From Amborella trichopoda (lineage: Eukaryota; Streptophyta; Magnoliopsida; Amborellales; Amborellaceae), in contig NW_006500103.1 of the NCBI RefSeq assembly GCF_000471905.2, positions 2,885,693 to 2,949,692 of the forward strand: DNA of 64,000 nucleotides. Direction: 5' to 3'. Shown here piece after piece: positions 11,892 to 21,705 of this stretch. The translations under genes and the position numbers were made by a program. Under the pieces are notes generated by a model. That model saw nothing but the letters and a program-made list of their open reading frames with translations, had not been told where the DNA came from and did no database searches. How positions within the stretch are numbered: position 1 is the stretch's first letter; every line of letters starts with the position of its first letter.

Positions 11892-13796
11892 TTATACATG
11901 TGTATGGAAACTGGTTTCCTCCCTTGAGTGATTGGTTAGTTGCCTCAAAATTGAATAAATATCACTAGAGATGCAATTCCTATTGTCCCCAACAATAAAT
12001 TCTTGCATAATGCCATCTACTACAACCAAGCTGAATGCTCTACCCTTCACTATTCCTCTGTCCATCATCATTTTCCTGATTTTCTTTACATCATCCCATC
12101 TATGGGCCTCACCATACAAGTTAGAGAGAAGCACATAGAGCCCTCCATTATAAGGCTCTAGCTGAATAAGTGTCTTAAGTATTCTCTCTCCCATTTCTAC
12201 ATTTCCATGAATCCTGCAAGCCCCAAGTAACGCACCCCAAATAACCATGTCTGGCTTTACAGGCATTCTCTCTATCAAGTCCATAGCCTCATCAAGGAGC
12301 CCCTTTCGCCCAAGAAGGTCAACCATACAAGCATAATGCTCGAGCTTGGGCTCAATCTTGAAATTTTGGTGCATCATATCAAAATAGCCTCGACCATCAT
12401 CAAGGAGGCCAACATGGCTACAAGCACATAACAAGCCTACAAAGGTAATCTCATCGGGCTCAACCCCAATGGCTAACATACTGTTGAAGAGGTCAATGGC
12501 GATTAGGCCACGACCGTGCATGGCCAACCCATTAATCATAACATTCCATGACACCACATTTCTCTCTGGCATTTCATTAAAGAGGGATAATGCAAAGTCC
12601 ACACTCCCACACTTTGCATACATATCGATAAGAGCATTAGTTAACGTGACATTAAAGCCAAACCCATTTTGACAAATGTAGTTATGGATCCTCTTCCCTT
12701 GATTCAAATCACCTAATTGGCCACAAATTGCAAGAATGCTGGCTAGAGTTGCCTCATCAGGCATCACATTTGAATTTTCCATACAAGTAAGCAAATCCAG
12801 CGCTTCTCGACCCCGATCTTGTTGTGCAAAACCAGCAATCAGTGCATTCCAAGAGACCACATTTTTCTCGGGCATTTGTTCAAAAAATCGATAGGCAAGA
12901 TCAAGCATCCCTTGTTTCACATAGGCCGTGACCATAGTTGTCCAGGAAACCACATTTCTCTCGGGCATTTGGTCAAAAATGAGGCGTGCCTCTCTGATTT
13001 GGCCACATTTTGCATACATATCAACCAAAGCATTATGAACATAAACATCAGCTCTGATACCTTTCTTGGCAATACAAAAATGTAAGGATCTGCCAAATTC
13101 CAGATCCCCTGTTTGAGAGCAAACTGATAGCATACTAACAATGGTAATTTCATCTGGTTCAATACCCAAATTCTCCATTTCTGTAAAAAACTCTAATGCT
13201 TTGTCAACATGACCTTGTTGAGAATAACCACCAATCATGGAGTTCCAAGATATGATGTTCTTGTGGGTAATTTCATCAAATAGTTGACGAGCCAGGGGAA
13301 TCGAACCCGAGGCCACATACGTATGAAGTAAAGCGTTTTGCACAACTATTTGGCATGTAAACCCAAGCTTTGTAATATGAGTATGAACAATTTTCCCTTC
13401 TCGAATCGATGAAAGCTGAGTGCAGGCCTTGAGGACAAAAGGAAAGGTGAAGTTATTTGGGAATAGACCCTGGTTCAACATTTGCTTGTAGAGAAAGAAA
13501 GCCTCTTTAGGGTAAGGACTATTTGAGAAACCCCTTATGATGGTATTCCACATAAACCTGTTGGGTTCTTGAATTTGATTGAAAACAAGGAATCCATAAT
13601 CAAGATCGCCAAGAGGGGAAACAGCACAAAAAGAAAGAAGCTTTTCGAGAGCGTAGCCTTCTCTCTGCAAGTCATTTGTGATCATATGGCCATGAATTTT
13701 TTTCAAATCTTTCATGTCTCTGCAAAAAACTAGCAAATGATGCAGCTTTTGATAAATAAATGATTTGAATTGGGGGTTTAATGCATTGGAAACCAT
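11892..13796 (-). CDS. PLS/E-class pentatricopeptide repeat protein
   Basis: A 634-residue intronless PPR protein. This class binds single-stranded organellar RNA one nucleotide per repeat, and E-type members normally specify C-to-U editing sites and recruit a DYW deaminase in trans. Alternating P, L and S motifs run from about residue 75 to 500, with hallmark strings such as YAKCGQIREARLIFDQMPER, VVSWNALIAGF, ALIDMYAKCGSV and PDEITFVGLLCACSHVG. E1/E2-like motifs follow, ending near IMQEFIVGD. There is no DYW domain, and the usual PG-box is divergent (IVKGRAFSLVVV). The architecture and C-terminus resemble the SLO1-type mitochondrial editing factors, but orthology is not shown. The N-terminus (FKSFIYQKLHHLL) could be an organellar presequence. 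Confidence 0.93.
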   Translation of the reverse strand: MVSNALNPQFKSFIYQKLHHLLVFCRDMKDLKKIHGHMITNDLQREGYALEKLLSFCAVSPLGDLDYGFLVFNQIQEPNRFMWNTIIRGFSNSPYPKEAFFLYKQMLNQGLFPNNFTFPFVLKACTQLSSIREGKIVHTHITKLGFTCQIVVQNALLHTYVASGSIPLARQLFDEITHKNIISWNSMIGGYSQQGHVDKALEFFTEMENLGIEPDEITIVSMLSVCSQTGDLEFGRSLHFCIAKKGIRADVYVHNALVDMYAKCGQIREARLIFDQMPERNVVSWTTMVTAYVKQGMLDLAYRFFEQMPEKNVVSWNALIAGFAQQDRGREALDLLTCMENSNVMPDEATLASILAICGQLGDLNQGKRIHNYICQNGFGFNVTLTNALIDMYAKCGSVDFALSLFNEMPERNVVSWNVMINGLAMHGRGLIAIDLFNSMLAIGVEPDEITFVGLLCACSHVGLLDDGRGYFDMMHQNFKIEPKLEHYACMVDLLGRKGLLDEAMDLIERMPVKPDMVIWGALLGACRIHGNVEMGERILKTLIQLEPYNGGLYVLLSNLYGEAHRWDDVKKIRKMMMDRGIVKGRAFSLVVVDGIMQEFIVGDNRNCISSDIYSILRQLTNHSREETSFHTHV

Positions 13797-15882
13797 GGCC
13801 CAAAGAGACCAATCCTTGAGCCAATTTGGGAATTGAGAGCTTTTTCTCTTGAACTTTCATGGATTGTTGATCGAAGTTTTTAGTGGGCTCTCAAAACTAG
13901 AGTGATTCTTTCTTGATTTCACAATTCGCTCCAAGATCGAGAAGCTTGAACCAGGAAACTGGGATTTTGAAATCAGAATTATGAGAACAAGGGAGAGAAG
14001 AATTATGGCGGGAATCTAACGGCTAGGAAAAATTTTAATTCTACATTTTAAGGTTGCAACCTTATATAAAATCTTTCCTTTATAAAAATAATAGATTTCA
14101 GGCTCTTGAAAATACTGTATCTAGTAAGGAATCGGTTTCTATGTGGCCAGGGCCGCATACGTAGAAATGCGGGCCTCTTAATGAATCTATTTTTGAAATG
14201 GATTTTTGGACTTAATTTTTAAAGATATGTGATCTCTAATATGATCTCTAATATGGAGATAATTAATATGGAAAAATAAATAAATTTTAAAAAATTAATA
14301 ATTCTAGTAAGAAAACATTTAGACGGTTATTTTTCTTTGTTTTTAAATGGAACACCTACTTGTAGCTATCTTTAAGATGGACTGCATATGTAGTAATACG
14401 GTCCAACCCACATGAGACAATTTTCATCTTGTAATCTAAATTTTTCACTTTCAAGTGTTTACATAACCGATATGCAGCGCTTTTTGAAGCTTTAAATTTC
14501 ATACTTTTGAAGTTTTTTTTTTTTTTTTAACAATATTATGTGATTTTATTGCTCAAAATGGAATTCCAATAAGATTAAACAAAAATAACATCCGAAAGGA
14601 TCAAGGATTGTAAAACTCCTCCTTTCGCACAATAATCCGCCACATCCGTAATTTTTTTCCGTACTTTTGAAGCTTTAAATTTCTTATTATTCAAATATAG
14701 AGGCTTTTCTATAGCAATCACCCAAGTTCCAATTTTTAAGGGGCAAGACCGAGGGCAAATCCTTCTGATTCTAAGATAACCGTGTCATATGATATAATGA
14801 TATCTTCAGTCTTGCTCTTGAAATAACTTTGGGGGAAATTGCCTTTGTAGTAACAGAAATGAAGACGGAAATGTTTACAATAAGGCCATTTACCATTACT
14901 ATAAGGTAGGTCGAAACTATTGTTGATCATGCGAAATCAGGCAATTAGGATTTGGGGATTACTCATTGATTAGACATAAAATCTAAAATAAAATTTTTTA
15001 GATGCTATAACACACTTCAATCTATCGAATTTCACATCCAATGACAAAGAGTGATTGTGAACTTGTACATAAATATACAATCCCAATCAAAATCAAATGT
15101 GTCTTAAAAATTAAGGGCTAGTATTAGACCATCTATAATGAACCCCCAATACCGGGAGATGGATCAATTCACGTAAGTTGATAAAAATGTTATGAACTTA
15201 GATTAGCAATAACCACCGTATTAGTTTTGCATCATCCCAATTCTCTGATTTTCAAGAAATGATGGTTGTGATGTCTCTGAACTTTAAACATATTAAAAAC
15301 TCTGCACTACTTTTTTGTCGACATCTGGTGGCTGGGGGGTAACGTGAAGGTACTGTAGGAATCTTCACTGCCCTCATCATACATTGTCCTTTTAAGTGTC
15401 GAGTTAATTTGCTACTAAATGAAGCGAAAATCAAATTAGCTTTTACAGATTAAAGAATGTGTCTACTATGCTCTCGAGTAGTGTTTGACTACTCAGGCGG
15501 GTCAGCTCGGACTCGCCTAAGCATCCCCAAGTTGGGTATCCAACTTGAAGATCTTAAAAAAAAATCAAAAAAATTAAAAAAAAAAACTAAATTAGCTTCT
15601 TACTGCACGTTAATCTTAAAAAGTGTAAATTAAGCGTTGGAATGACAAGATTCAATAGCTTAAATAACTTTCAAGGATTTTGTCTCCATTAATATATGCC
15701 AAGCGATTGTTTTATCCAGAAGATAGCAAATACGACCCTAAATGGATTTGGTTACATCCTTTAAAAGGAAACCACCCCTCTCTAACCCAAGTTGCAACCA
15801 CTCCATTTGTCAAACAAAATTACAAAAAGACACATAACCAAAGCAAAGAGAGAGAAACCAAAGCACAAAGAAGGAACTCATA
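13797..15882. other. Intergenic with element fragments and dirigent leader
   Basis: Just upstream of the PPR gene lies an AT-rich leader. A fragment of a family-A end (TAAGGTTGCAACCTTA, near 14050-14067) and an approximately 215 bp repeat (14150-14410, partner at 45.54-45.78 kb) follow. From about 14.5 to 15.6 kb nothing recognisable is seen. From about 15651 onward the sequence is shared with the dirigent pseudogene at 48.3 kb and probably contains the dirigent promoter and leader. Confidence 0.5.
14150..14410. repeat. AT-rich dispersed element with weak inverted ends, copy 1
   Basis: Begins GGCCGCATACGTAGAAATGC and ends GCATATGTAGTAATACGGTCC, so the ends are imperfect inverted repeats. The interior (TAATTTTTAAAGATATGTGA ... 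TATGGAGATAATTAATATGG) matches about 45540-45780 in the same order. No coding potential. Confidence 0.5.
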
Positions 15883-16422
15883 ATGCTACCCAAGCTCATC
15901 TTCTTCTCAGCAGTCACTGCAGCCACAGTTGCAGTCATTCTCTTGGCCCTGATATCCACCGGAGTAAAGAGAAATCCGGGCGAGAGAAACACCTATTATC
16001 CACCAATCTCTCTCTACATTCAGCGCCCCCAGCCTTTCGAACCACCACCTGGTTCAAGAGGGGACGGGGGTGCTTTGGTCTTCCACCACATAGTTACAGT
16101 GAGGCTGGAAAATACTTCTAAGGTTGCCGGAAAAGCCCAGGGCTTCATAATTCCAGCCGACCGCTTTGCAAACTCCGTCTTCAATATCATATTTCTCTCT
16201 TTAGAAACACCTGATTATGCAGGGGGCCTGAGCATTCAAGCAAAGGATATGAAGCACACAAACAAAGAGGAATTACAAGTCATAGGAGGTACTGGTTCTT
16301 TCGCTTTTGCTCGTGGGCTTGCAGTTTTCCGGCGAGCTGCTGATCCTTTTCGGCAAGGACATGAGGCAATGTATCAACTGACACTTCATCTGAGATTTCC
16401 AGATAGGAAACCAAAAGAGTGA
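15883..16422 (+). CDS. Dirigent-domain protein
   Basis: A 179-residue intronless protein. Dirigent proteins are secreted or apoplastic and guide stereoselective coupling of phenoxy radicals in lignan and lignin-type metabolism. Residues 5-27 form a hydrophobic signal or anchor segment (FFSAVTAATVAVILLALIST). The dirigent beta-barrel domain follows (about 40-175), with FHHIVTVRLENTSKVAGKAQ, SLSIQ-like GGLSIQAKD, and the family motif VIGGTGSFAFARGLA (about 137-151). The length matches the usual 180-190 residues. The N-terminal domain is diverged from lignan-forming dirigents, so the coupling substrate cannot be inferred. A broken copy with its leader lies at 47634-48168 (-). The short 5' leader is purine-rich (AAGCAAAGAGAGAGAAACC). 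Confidence 0.88.
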   Translation: MLPKLIFFSAVTAATVAVILLALISTGVKRNPGERNTYYPPISLYIQRPQPFEPPPGSRGDGGALVFHHIVTVRLENTSKVAGKAQGFIIPADRFANSVFNIIFLSLETPDYAGGLSIQAKDMKHTNKEELQVIGGTGSFAFARGLAVFRRAADPFRQGHEAMYQLTLHLRFPDRKPKE

Positions 16423-17071
16423 TCAAATCACTCAGGCTCTTTTAGGAATCATTAAATATCCTTTTTTCCTTTAAATTTTGACAGTTTCACGTACATTTTT
16501 TCATTCAACTTTCAGGAAGACAATCTAGAAATGCGTTGGAAGAATACTCAGGCTCACTAATATGAAAAAGAATGCATAGGAGCTACAATACAAAGTTGAG
16601 AGGATACATGCACCTGGATTTGTCTAGACTTTAGACTCACAGAACCCTTTTTGCCGCTTGAGAGAGAGAGAGAGAGAAAGAGAGAGATTTTGTATGGATT
16701 ATATGTAATCAAAAAGTTTATTGCATGTCACCGGATGCATCAGTCAACCAAACACTGATTTTCCATGGATTTAATATCTGAGACGCATCCCACAATATTG
16801 AAAATACATTTCTGTATTACATCGATGAATTTGCAACTCAACAGATAGTGACGATATGATAAACTGCAAAGTAAATGAAAATATATACTATTTCTAAAGG
16901 TTTAAGATTCATTTTTTTTCATATTCCTGAACAGATTGGTAGAGATTATCGCCCTTTATGGGACATACAAGAATAGAGTATTGGCACCAAAACCCTATTC
17001 TTATCAACTTCAACAAACATACAAGGACAGTTGTACCAAAAATCACAAGCAATGCATTACATGTATTGAGC
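16423..17071. other. Intergenic between dirigent and PPR genes
   Basis: Holds the 3' ends of two convergent genes. A (GA)n microsatellite lies at about 16660-16687. No other recognisable element. Confidence 0.6.
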
Positions 17072-18607
17072 TCACGGATCATCAAGAACCAGTCCAATGT
17101 CCAACATCTCCTTTCTAAGCTTTTCAGCTTTATTTGCATCCCCTAGTTTGGCATATCCATCAATGAATGCCCTGTAAGTCTGGATATTTGGGCCAAAGCC
17201 CCTGCATACCATTTCAGCTTGGACAGCCAGTGCTTCCTCCACCTTCCCCTCAGCACAAAGCCCATTTATCAGAAGATCATAGCTCTCTCTATCCCGAACC
17301 CCATATTTCCTAACAATTTCTCTTTGAAATTCAAGGGCGTCTTGAGTCCTTCTCTCTATACAAAGCAAACCAACAATCTCATTTATAGTACTACCATTTG
17401 GCTCAAAATGGTGCCTACACATATCTTTGTAAAGCAGAAGGGCTTCATCTGCGCTCCCAGATTTACAGTGTCCATGAATAAGATGCTCATATGTGAGGCA
17501 AGTTGGGGAGATGCCATTGATAGTCATCTCTCTATACATGGCTTCTGCATGGTTTATATCACCAATATCACAGTACCCACCAATCAAGGTATTATAAGCG
17601 ACAATATCAGGAGTTAATCCTCTCTCTAACATCCCATCCCACAATTCAACAGCTTCCTCCAATTTTCGTTTCTCACAGTAAGCCGCGATTAGAACATTAT
17701 AGGAGAATGTATTTGGTTTGCAATCCATTTTTGACATCTCATCAAAAAGCAAATTTTCCCTCTCTAGTTTCCCTTCTCGATATAGAGCGAGAATGAGAGT
17801 GTTGAAAGTCTGAATATTTGGACAGGAACCAGCCCTAAACCTAGTTTCATTCCCAAAGATCTCTTTAAAGAAACTCAGACCCTCATTTGATCCTTTTGAT
17901 TGTGAAACCAACCGAAGAAGTGTGTTAAGGATCCCAATTGAAGGGTGGAGACCTCGAGGTACGAGAAGCCGGACTATCTCAGCAGCACAATCAACCTTTT
18001 TTGCACGTAAATGACCCTCGATCAATAGATCAAAGACAAGAGGACATGAGTCACACGATCTATAGGTTCTTATAAGTGTTCCCAGAAGATTTCCCAATTC
18101 AGAAATAGAGAGAGAAGGACCTTCAGGAGACAGAGAAAGGCTTTGCTCCTCAACCATGGCTTTCAATATAAGGCTTCGTACATGATTTTTTAGCCTAGAT
18201 CTTGCAAGTATGTGAATGATGGTGCAGTAAGAGAGGAGGTTGTGCTTATAGGAGTTTTGCTTTTGCTTCGCTGACCAATAGAAGAAGGCTAGAGCTAAAT
18301 GGGGCTTGTTTCTGAGGTTTATGATTATTTGGGAGACCTGTTGGGGGTTAAAGCCTTGTGGGCATGAGGCTTTCAGATAGTTCCATCGGCTTTTGGAGCG
18401 ATGCTCCTTGAGAATAGTTGTAGCAGAAAAGATCAATTCATTTTCCTCTTTGCCTCCCTCTTCTGCAGAGAGGAGTGTTTTTTGGGTAGAACTGGAGAAG
18501 GTGTGGCTTTTGAAATGGGCTTCGATAGAAAATTGATAGATTCCTAACCAGGTTTTGAGCTTCAAAGGGAGCCCTCTGATATTCAGAAAACAACCTAGAA
18601 TAGTCAT
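17072..18607 (-). CDS. P-class pentatricopeptide repeat protein
   Basis: A 511-residue intronless protein made of about eight to ten 35-residue P motifs (about residues 200-505). Typical strings are FNTLILALYREGKLE, FSYNVLIAAYCEKRKLEEAV, VAYNTLIGGYCDIGDINHAE, YDLLINGLCAEGKVEEAL and YRAFIDGYAKLGDANKAE. There is no E or DYW tail. P-class proteins stabilise, splice or help translate organellar transcripts. The first ~60 residues are rich in Ser/Thr/Lys with few acids, consistent with a mitochondrial presequence. The block SRWNYLKASCP ... NLRNKPHLALAFFYWS is the kind of N-terminal region seen in the Arabidopsis At2g15980-type PPR proteins (resemblance from memory, not aligned). Confidence 0.92.
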   Translation of the reverse strand: MTILGCFLNIRGLPLKLKTWLGIYQFSIEAHFKSHTFSSSTQKTLLSAEEGGKEENELIFSATTILKEHRSKSRWNYLKASCPQGFNPQQVSQIIINLRNKPHLALAFFYWSAKQKQNSYKHNLLSYCTIIHILARSRLKNHVRSLILKAMVEEQSLSLSPEGPSLSISELGNLLGTLIRTYRSCDSCPLVFDLLIEGHLRAKKVDCAAEIVRLLVPRGLHPSIGILNTLLRLVSQSKGSNEGLSFFKEIFGNETRFRAGSCPNIQTFNTLILALYREGKLERENLLFDEMSKMDCKPNTFSYNVLIAAYCEKRKLEEAVELWDGMLERGLTPDIVAYNTLIGGYCDIGDINHAEAMYREMTINGISPTCLTYEHLIHGHCKSGSADEALLLYKDMCRHHFEPNGSTINEIVGLLCIERRTQDALEFQREIVRKYGVRDRESYDLLINGLCAEGKVEEALAVQAEMVCRGFGPNIQTYRAFIDGYAKLGDANKAEKLRKEMLDIGLVLDDP

Positions 18608-20355
18608 TGTTTTAAGAATTTCAAAAAGAGGATGGTAACCACATGTGTAAACTGTAAAGAGGCCAGTAAAGAGATATAAGCACCCACACCCTGCAAAAGG
18701 AATTCAACGAGATCCCCTTTCATTTCCTAAATACGACAAATGTGAATTCTGAAAAGAAATTCAAGGAAAAAAAGATCATTTCATGACAACATAGATGTGT
18801 GCATGCATGTTATGCATGTGAGTGTGAGAGAAAGGAACAGAGACTGCAGATAAAATTAAGACGTGCGCCAACAAGAATGACAGAGATAAGGAAGTGATAT
18901 ATTAACGCAAGCTCTAACAGATTATGCTGTCATTTTCAGCATAGACAGCACTATTGCATCCACTCAGCATTGTTTTAGTTCTATAATCAACTATGATTAA
19001 TTTCCATAAACAAAGAAATAAGATATCACTTGATTCTTAGACATAAACTAGTGATTTTCTTGTATCAAACAATCAGTGTGAATGTTATCCTCAAAATCGA
19101 AGTACATTAAAGACTTGAACACAAGTGCTACATATTGCCAAACTCATAGATAACTACTCTGCAGTGTCTCTTCCTCTCTGTGGAATCCTGAATCCTGTAT
19201 CAAAGCTTCACAAGGATCAGAATAATGTATATGAAATCAGACAAAACCAATCAAGTAAGGAAATGAAATATTATCAAGAACATAGAGTACGACATAATGA
19301 CATTCAAGGAAATGACATGGTTCTTTGGTTGCCATTATTGTGCAATGAAATGATGAATCGAGATTTCCAGAGACAAATATAAGTATGTGAGATATTGAAT
19401 GGTGGTTGAGAGTGTAACAGCTGGATGAATCTAAAGAGCCAAAACACATACATACATAAACGCACACACATAAATGCAAGTACGCATGCTCGCAGGCATG
19501 CATACGCACATTCACGCATGCACAAACACAGATACATAGACAAACAGACACGCACACACACACATGGAGACAAACACACAATTTTGTTAATCTCTCTTCG
19601 TATTGAGGGGAGACAAACTAGATAATCAAACTCAAGATTTATGAAACCAAAGTTCTTCTTTTCCTTTGTTTTAACCACTTGTTCATGAAAACCCACGAAT
19701 GTATGAAAGACATTGCAACTTTTAATTCAGAATCTTAATAAAGTATAGCCGAGAAATTTTCATTTCCAATGGATATTCCTTACAAAATTCGTCGCCATCG
19801 TTCAATTTCTTCTGAAGAAATAAAGAAAGCAATATTTCATATGGCTTAGATGGTGATCATTCTTATGCATACTTTCTTCCATAAATATTCATTCACAATG
19901 CAATACATTTATGTGGGCATGTCTGTATTTATGCATGTAGCTGTAATACACATTGATCAAAAGAAAAGACATGATTCCCAGAAGATTTACGAAAGAAGCC
20001 GCAAATTCTAATTCGGGACATAGATGCACAAGAATCAAGCATTTCAACAATATAAACTAAAAGAATTTAGACTTTTGGGAGAGAAAAAGCAAAGAATGAA
20101 GAAGGAGACAACGAGAAACAGAAGAATCCAACAGTACATCCATGAAATTCATCCCGTTTTGGAAAGAAAAAAGCAATAAGTAAAGAGATATAGAAATAGA
20201 TACATAAGAATCAACATCATAGCTCTGAAATCATATGCATAAAACAGAGAGAGATGAATAAGTATAAAAAATCATAGCTTTGAGATCATATACTCTTTCA
20301 GAGAGAGAAAAGTAAAAAAAAAAAACCCTAAGGGGGGAGAGGGAGGGTTTACCGA
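18608..20355. other. Intergenic with CA-rich tract
   Basis: No gene recognised. It contains an imperfect (CA/CATA/CG) alternating purine-pyrimidine tract at about 19440-19582. The remainder is AT-rich sequence, including a GA-rich stretch just downstream of TOM6 (20290-20350). Confidence 0.6.
19440..19582. repeat. Imperfect CA/CATA microsatellite
   Basis: About 140 bp of ACACA, CATACATA, CGCACACAC and CACGCATGC words. The alternating purine-pyrimidine pattern is the kind that can adopt Z-form DNA. The frames that cross it are low-complexity Cys/Val or His/Thr strings and are not genes. Confidence 0.85.
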
Positions 20356-20520
20356 TCAAAGGTCGAGCTTGAGTTCCTCCTTTTCTTTGTTGATGAAATG
20401 GAGAACATAGGGAACGACCCGAACTGCAAGAACAAATGCACCGAAAAGTGTGACATGAGACTTCAACTGCTTATACGCAGTCTCTTTATCAGGGCGACGA
20501 GGAATGGCTCCAAGAAACAT
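20356..20520 (-). CDS. TOM6: TOM6-like subunit of the mitochondrial outer-membrane import complex
   Basis: A 54-residue protein starting MFLGAIPRRPDKETAYKQLK and ending EKEELKLDL. Plant TOM6 proteins are 54 residues and share the R(K)PDKxxAxKQL(K/R)xHVxxFG ... VxPYVL ... KxELKxD(L/F) pattern, which is all present here. It is a tail-anchored small Tom that stabilises the TOM40 import pore. The membrane segment is HVTLFGAFVLAVRVVPYVLHF (about 25-45). The frame stays open for 44 codons upstream to 20652. I choose the internal Met at 20518-20520 because it reproduces the exact family length and start, and the upstream peptide (MYGALINSV...) has no family counterpart. Single exon in the window. 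Confidence 0.9.
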   Translation of the reverse strand: MFLGAIPRRPDKETAYKQLKSHVTLFGAFVLAVRVVPYVLHFINKEKEELKLDL

Positions 20521-20547
20521 GGCTTCCTTCTCTGCAACTTCCTTGAT

Positions 20548-20741
20548 AAACCCTAATTTTCTCTCTATACAAATATCAGAAACCCTCCTCAAAATCTCTG
20601 CCGCGTGAGTTTGGCGATTTTGGGCTACGGAATTAATAAGCGCTCCGTACAAAATGATGCGAATCAGGAAAACAAATGATCATTGGTTTCTCGCCGTTGA
20701 TTAAATGGATAGACGGTGAATATTTGAGATATGTCAGCCCA
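20548..20741 (-). promoter_or_regulatory. telo-box and site II motifs upstream of TOM6
   Basis: A telo-box (AAACCCTAA, + strand 20548-20556) lies about 28 bp upstream of the TOM6 start. TGGGCT site II cores occur at 20621-20626 (+) and 20736-20741 (minus-strand sense). Telo-box plus site II pairs are known from promoters of plant mitochondrial and ribosomal protein genes bound by TCP factors. Their role here is inferred from position only. Confidence 0.45.
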
Positions 20742-20869
20742 AGCCAAATTAGTAAGATGGGGCCGTTTGAATCACCGTTCAAATCATTGATTTGACCGTG
20801 ATGGCTCACACTCAACAATTGTATATTTTCCGGCGTGAAACTTGTTAGGGAATTCGAAAGTTTTACCAT

Positions 20870-20916
20870 CAATATTAAAGATTCGTGTAGTCGAGCCGAT
20901 TGGTTTACGAGAAGCT

Positions 20917-20951
<35 letters not shown>

Positions 20952-21014
20952 AAAGTTTCATGTAGTCGAGCCAACTGGTTTACAAGAAGCTTTGACTATA
21001 TATATATATATATG
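20870..21014. repeat. (TA)n microsatellites with a duplicated flank
   Basis: TA runs at 20920-20948 and 20998-21014 each follow a near-identical 45-50 bp unit (AAGATTCGTGTAGTCGAGCC / AAGTTTCATGTAGTCGAGCC ... AGAAGCTTTGA). The unit plus TA run is therefore tandemly duplicated. Confidence 0.8.
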
Positions 21015-21308
21015 AAAAAAAATTTATATGAGGTTACAACTTTAAAATGTAGAATTATATATGCATCTCAAAAATCTATTGAAAAATAATTTTTTAATAT
21101 TGAGGAACCCCTCTAATTGATCATCTCAATATCAAGATATATGAATATGAAAAAAATAAAGATTTTGAATCCCATAAATAGTGTATCTTACAATACAATA
21201 TCTAGACCATCCATTTTCAAGATTTTGATATTTTTATAGATTTACTTAATTTTAACCATTTTTAAGAGTTTAAACTTCTATAATTAGATATAAAAATATA
21301 TTTTTTTA
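21010..21308. mobile_element. Family-A element, truncated at its right end
   Basis: The left end TTTATATGAGGTTACAACTTT matches the family terminus. The interior keeps AATAGTGTATCTTACAATAC, CTAGACCATCCATTTTCAAG and TATAATTAGATATAAAAATA. The expected right end is missing: the sequence changes at about 21308 to a segment whose first 57 bp recur at 21647. Confidence 0.65.
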
Positions 21309-21705
21309 TTGGTACTTCTTTGTTGTCTTAGGCTTGGACTCGATTATTTCTATTTAGGGTTGGTATGATAGATCTTTTTAGATAGTGGATGGTATACTTC
21401 CATTTTATTTATTGCTATTGGGAAAAGCATCTAGTTTGTTCTCTAGCTCGTGATCCGAATGAGTTGCGCATAAACCTCAGTACATGTTGCTTTACGTTGA
21501 ATCATATACAAAATAATTGGTTTAGATTGATCCTAACCAGATGATCAAGAATCACTTTCTACTATATAATATAATAAGAAGAGATTCTAATCCTAGTAAA
21601 AAATAAATTTATTTTATTTTCCCTGGGGAATAATAAAGTTGTTCGTTATTGATACTTCTTTGTTGTCTTAGGCCGGGACTCGGTTATTTATTTAGGGGTG
21701 GTATT
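21306..21705. repeat. About 340 bp segment with ~57 bp direct terminal repeats
   Basis: TTGGTACTTCTTTGTTGTCT continuing TAGGCTTGGACTCG (from 21308) recurs as TTGATACTTCTTTGTTGTCT continuing TAGGCCGGGACTCG (from 21648). Both continue into TTATTT..TTTAGGG(G)TGGTA. This could be a very small retroelement with direct terminal repeats or a simple local duplication. No coding sequence is present. Confidence 0.5.

Noticed and set aside
13290-13320. tRNA-like B-box string (GGGAATCGAACCCGAGG) resembling a tRNA T-arm
   Set aside because: It lies in frame inside the E-class PPR coding sequence (encoding SGSIPLA). No cloverleaf with a matching acceptor stem is visible around it.
19237-19696. Frames of 114 and 130 codons rich in Cys and Val on the minus strand
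   Set aside because: They are translations of the CA/CATA microsatellite and would not be a real Cys-rich peptide gene.
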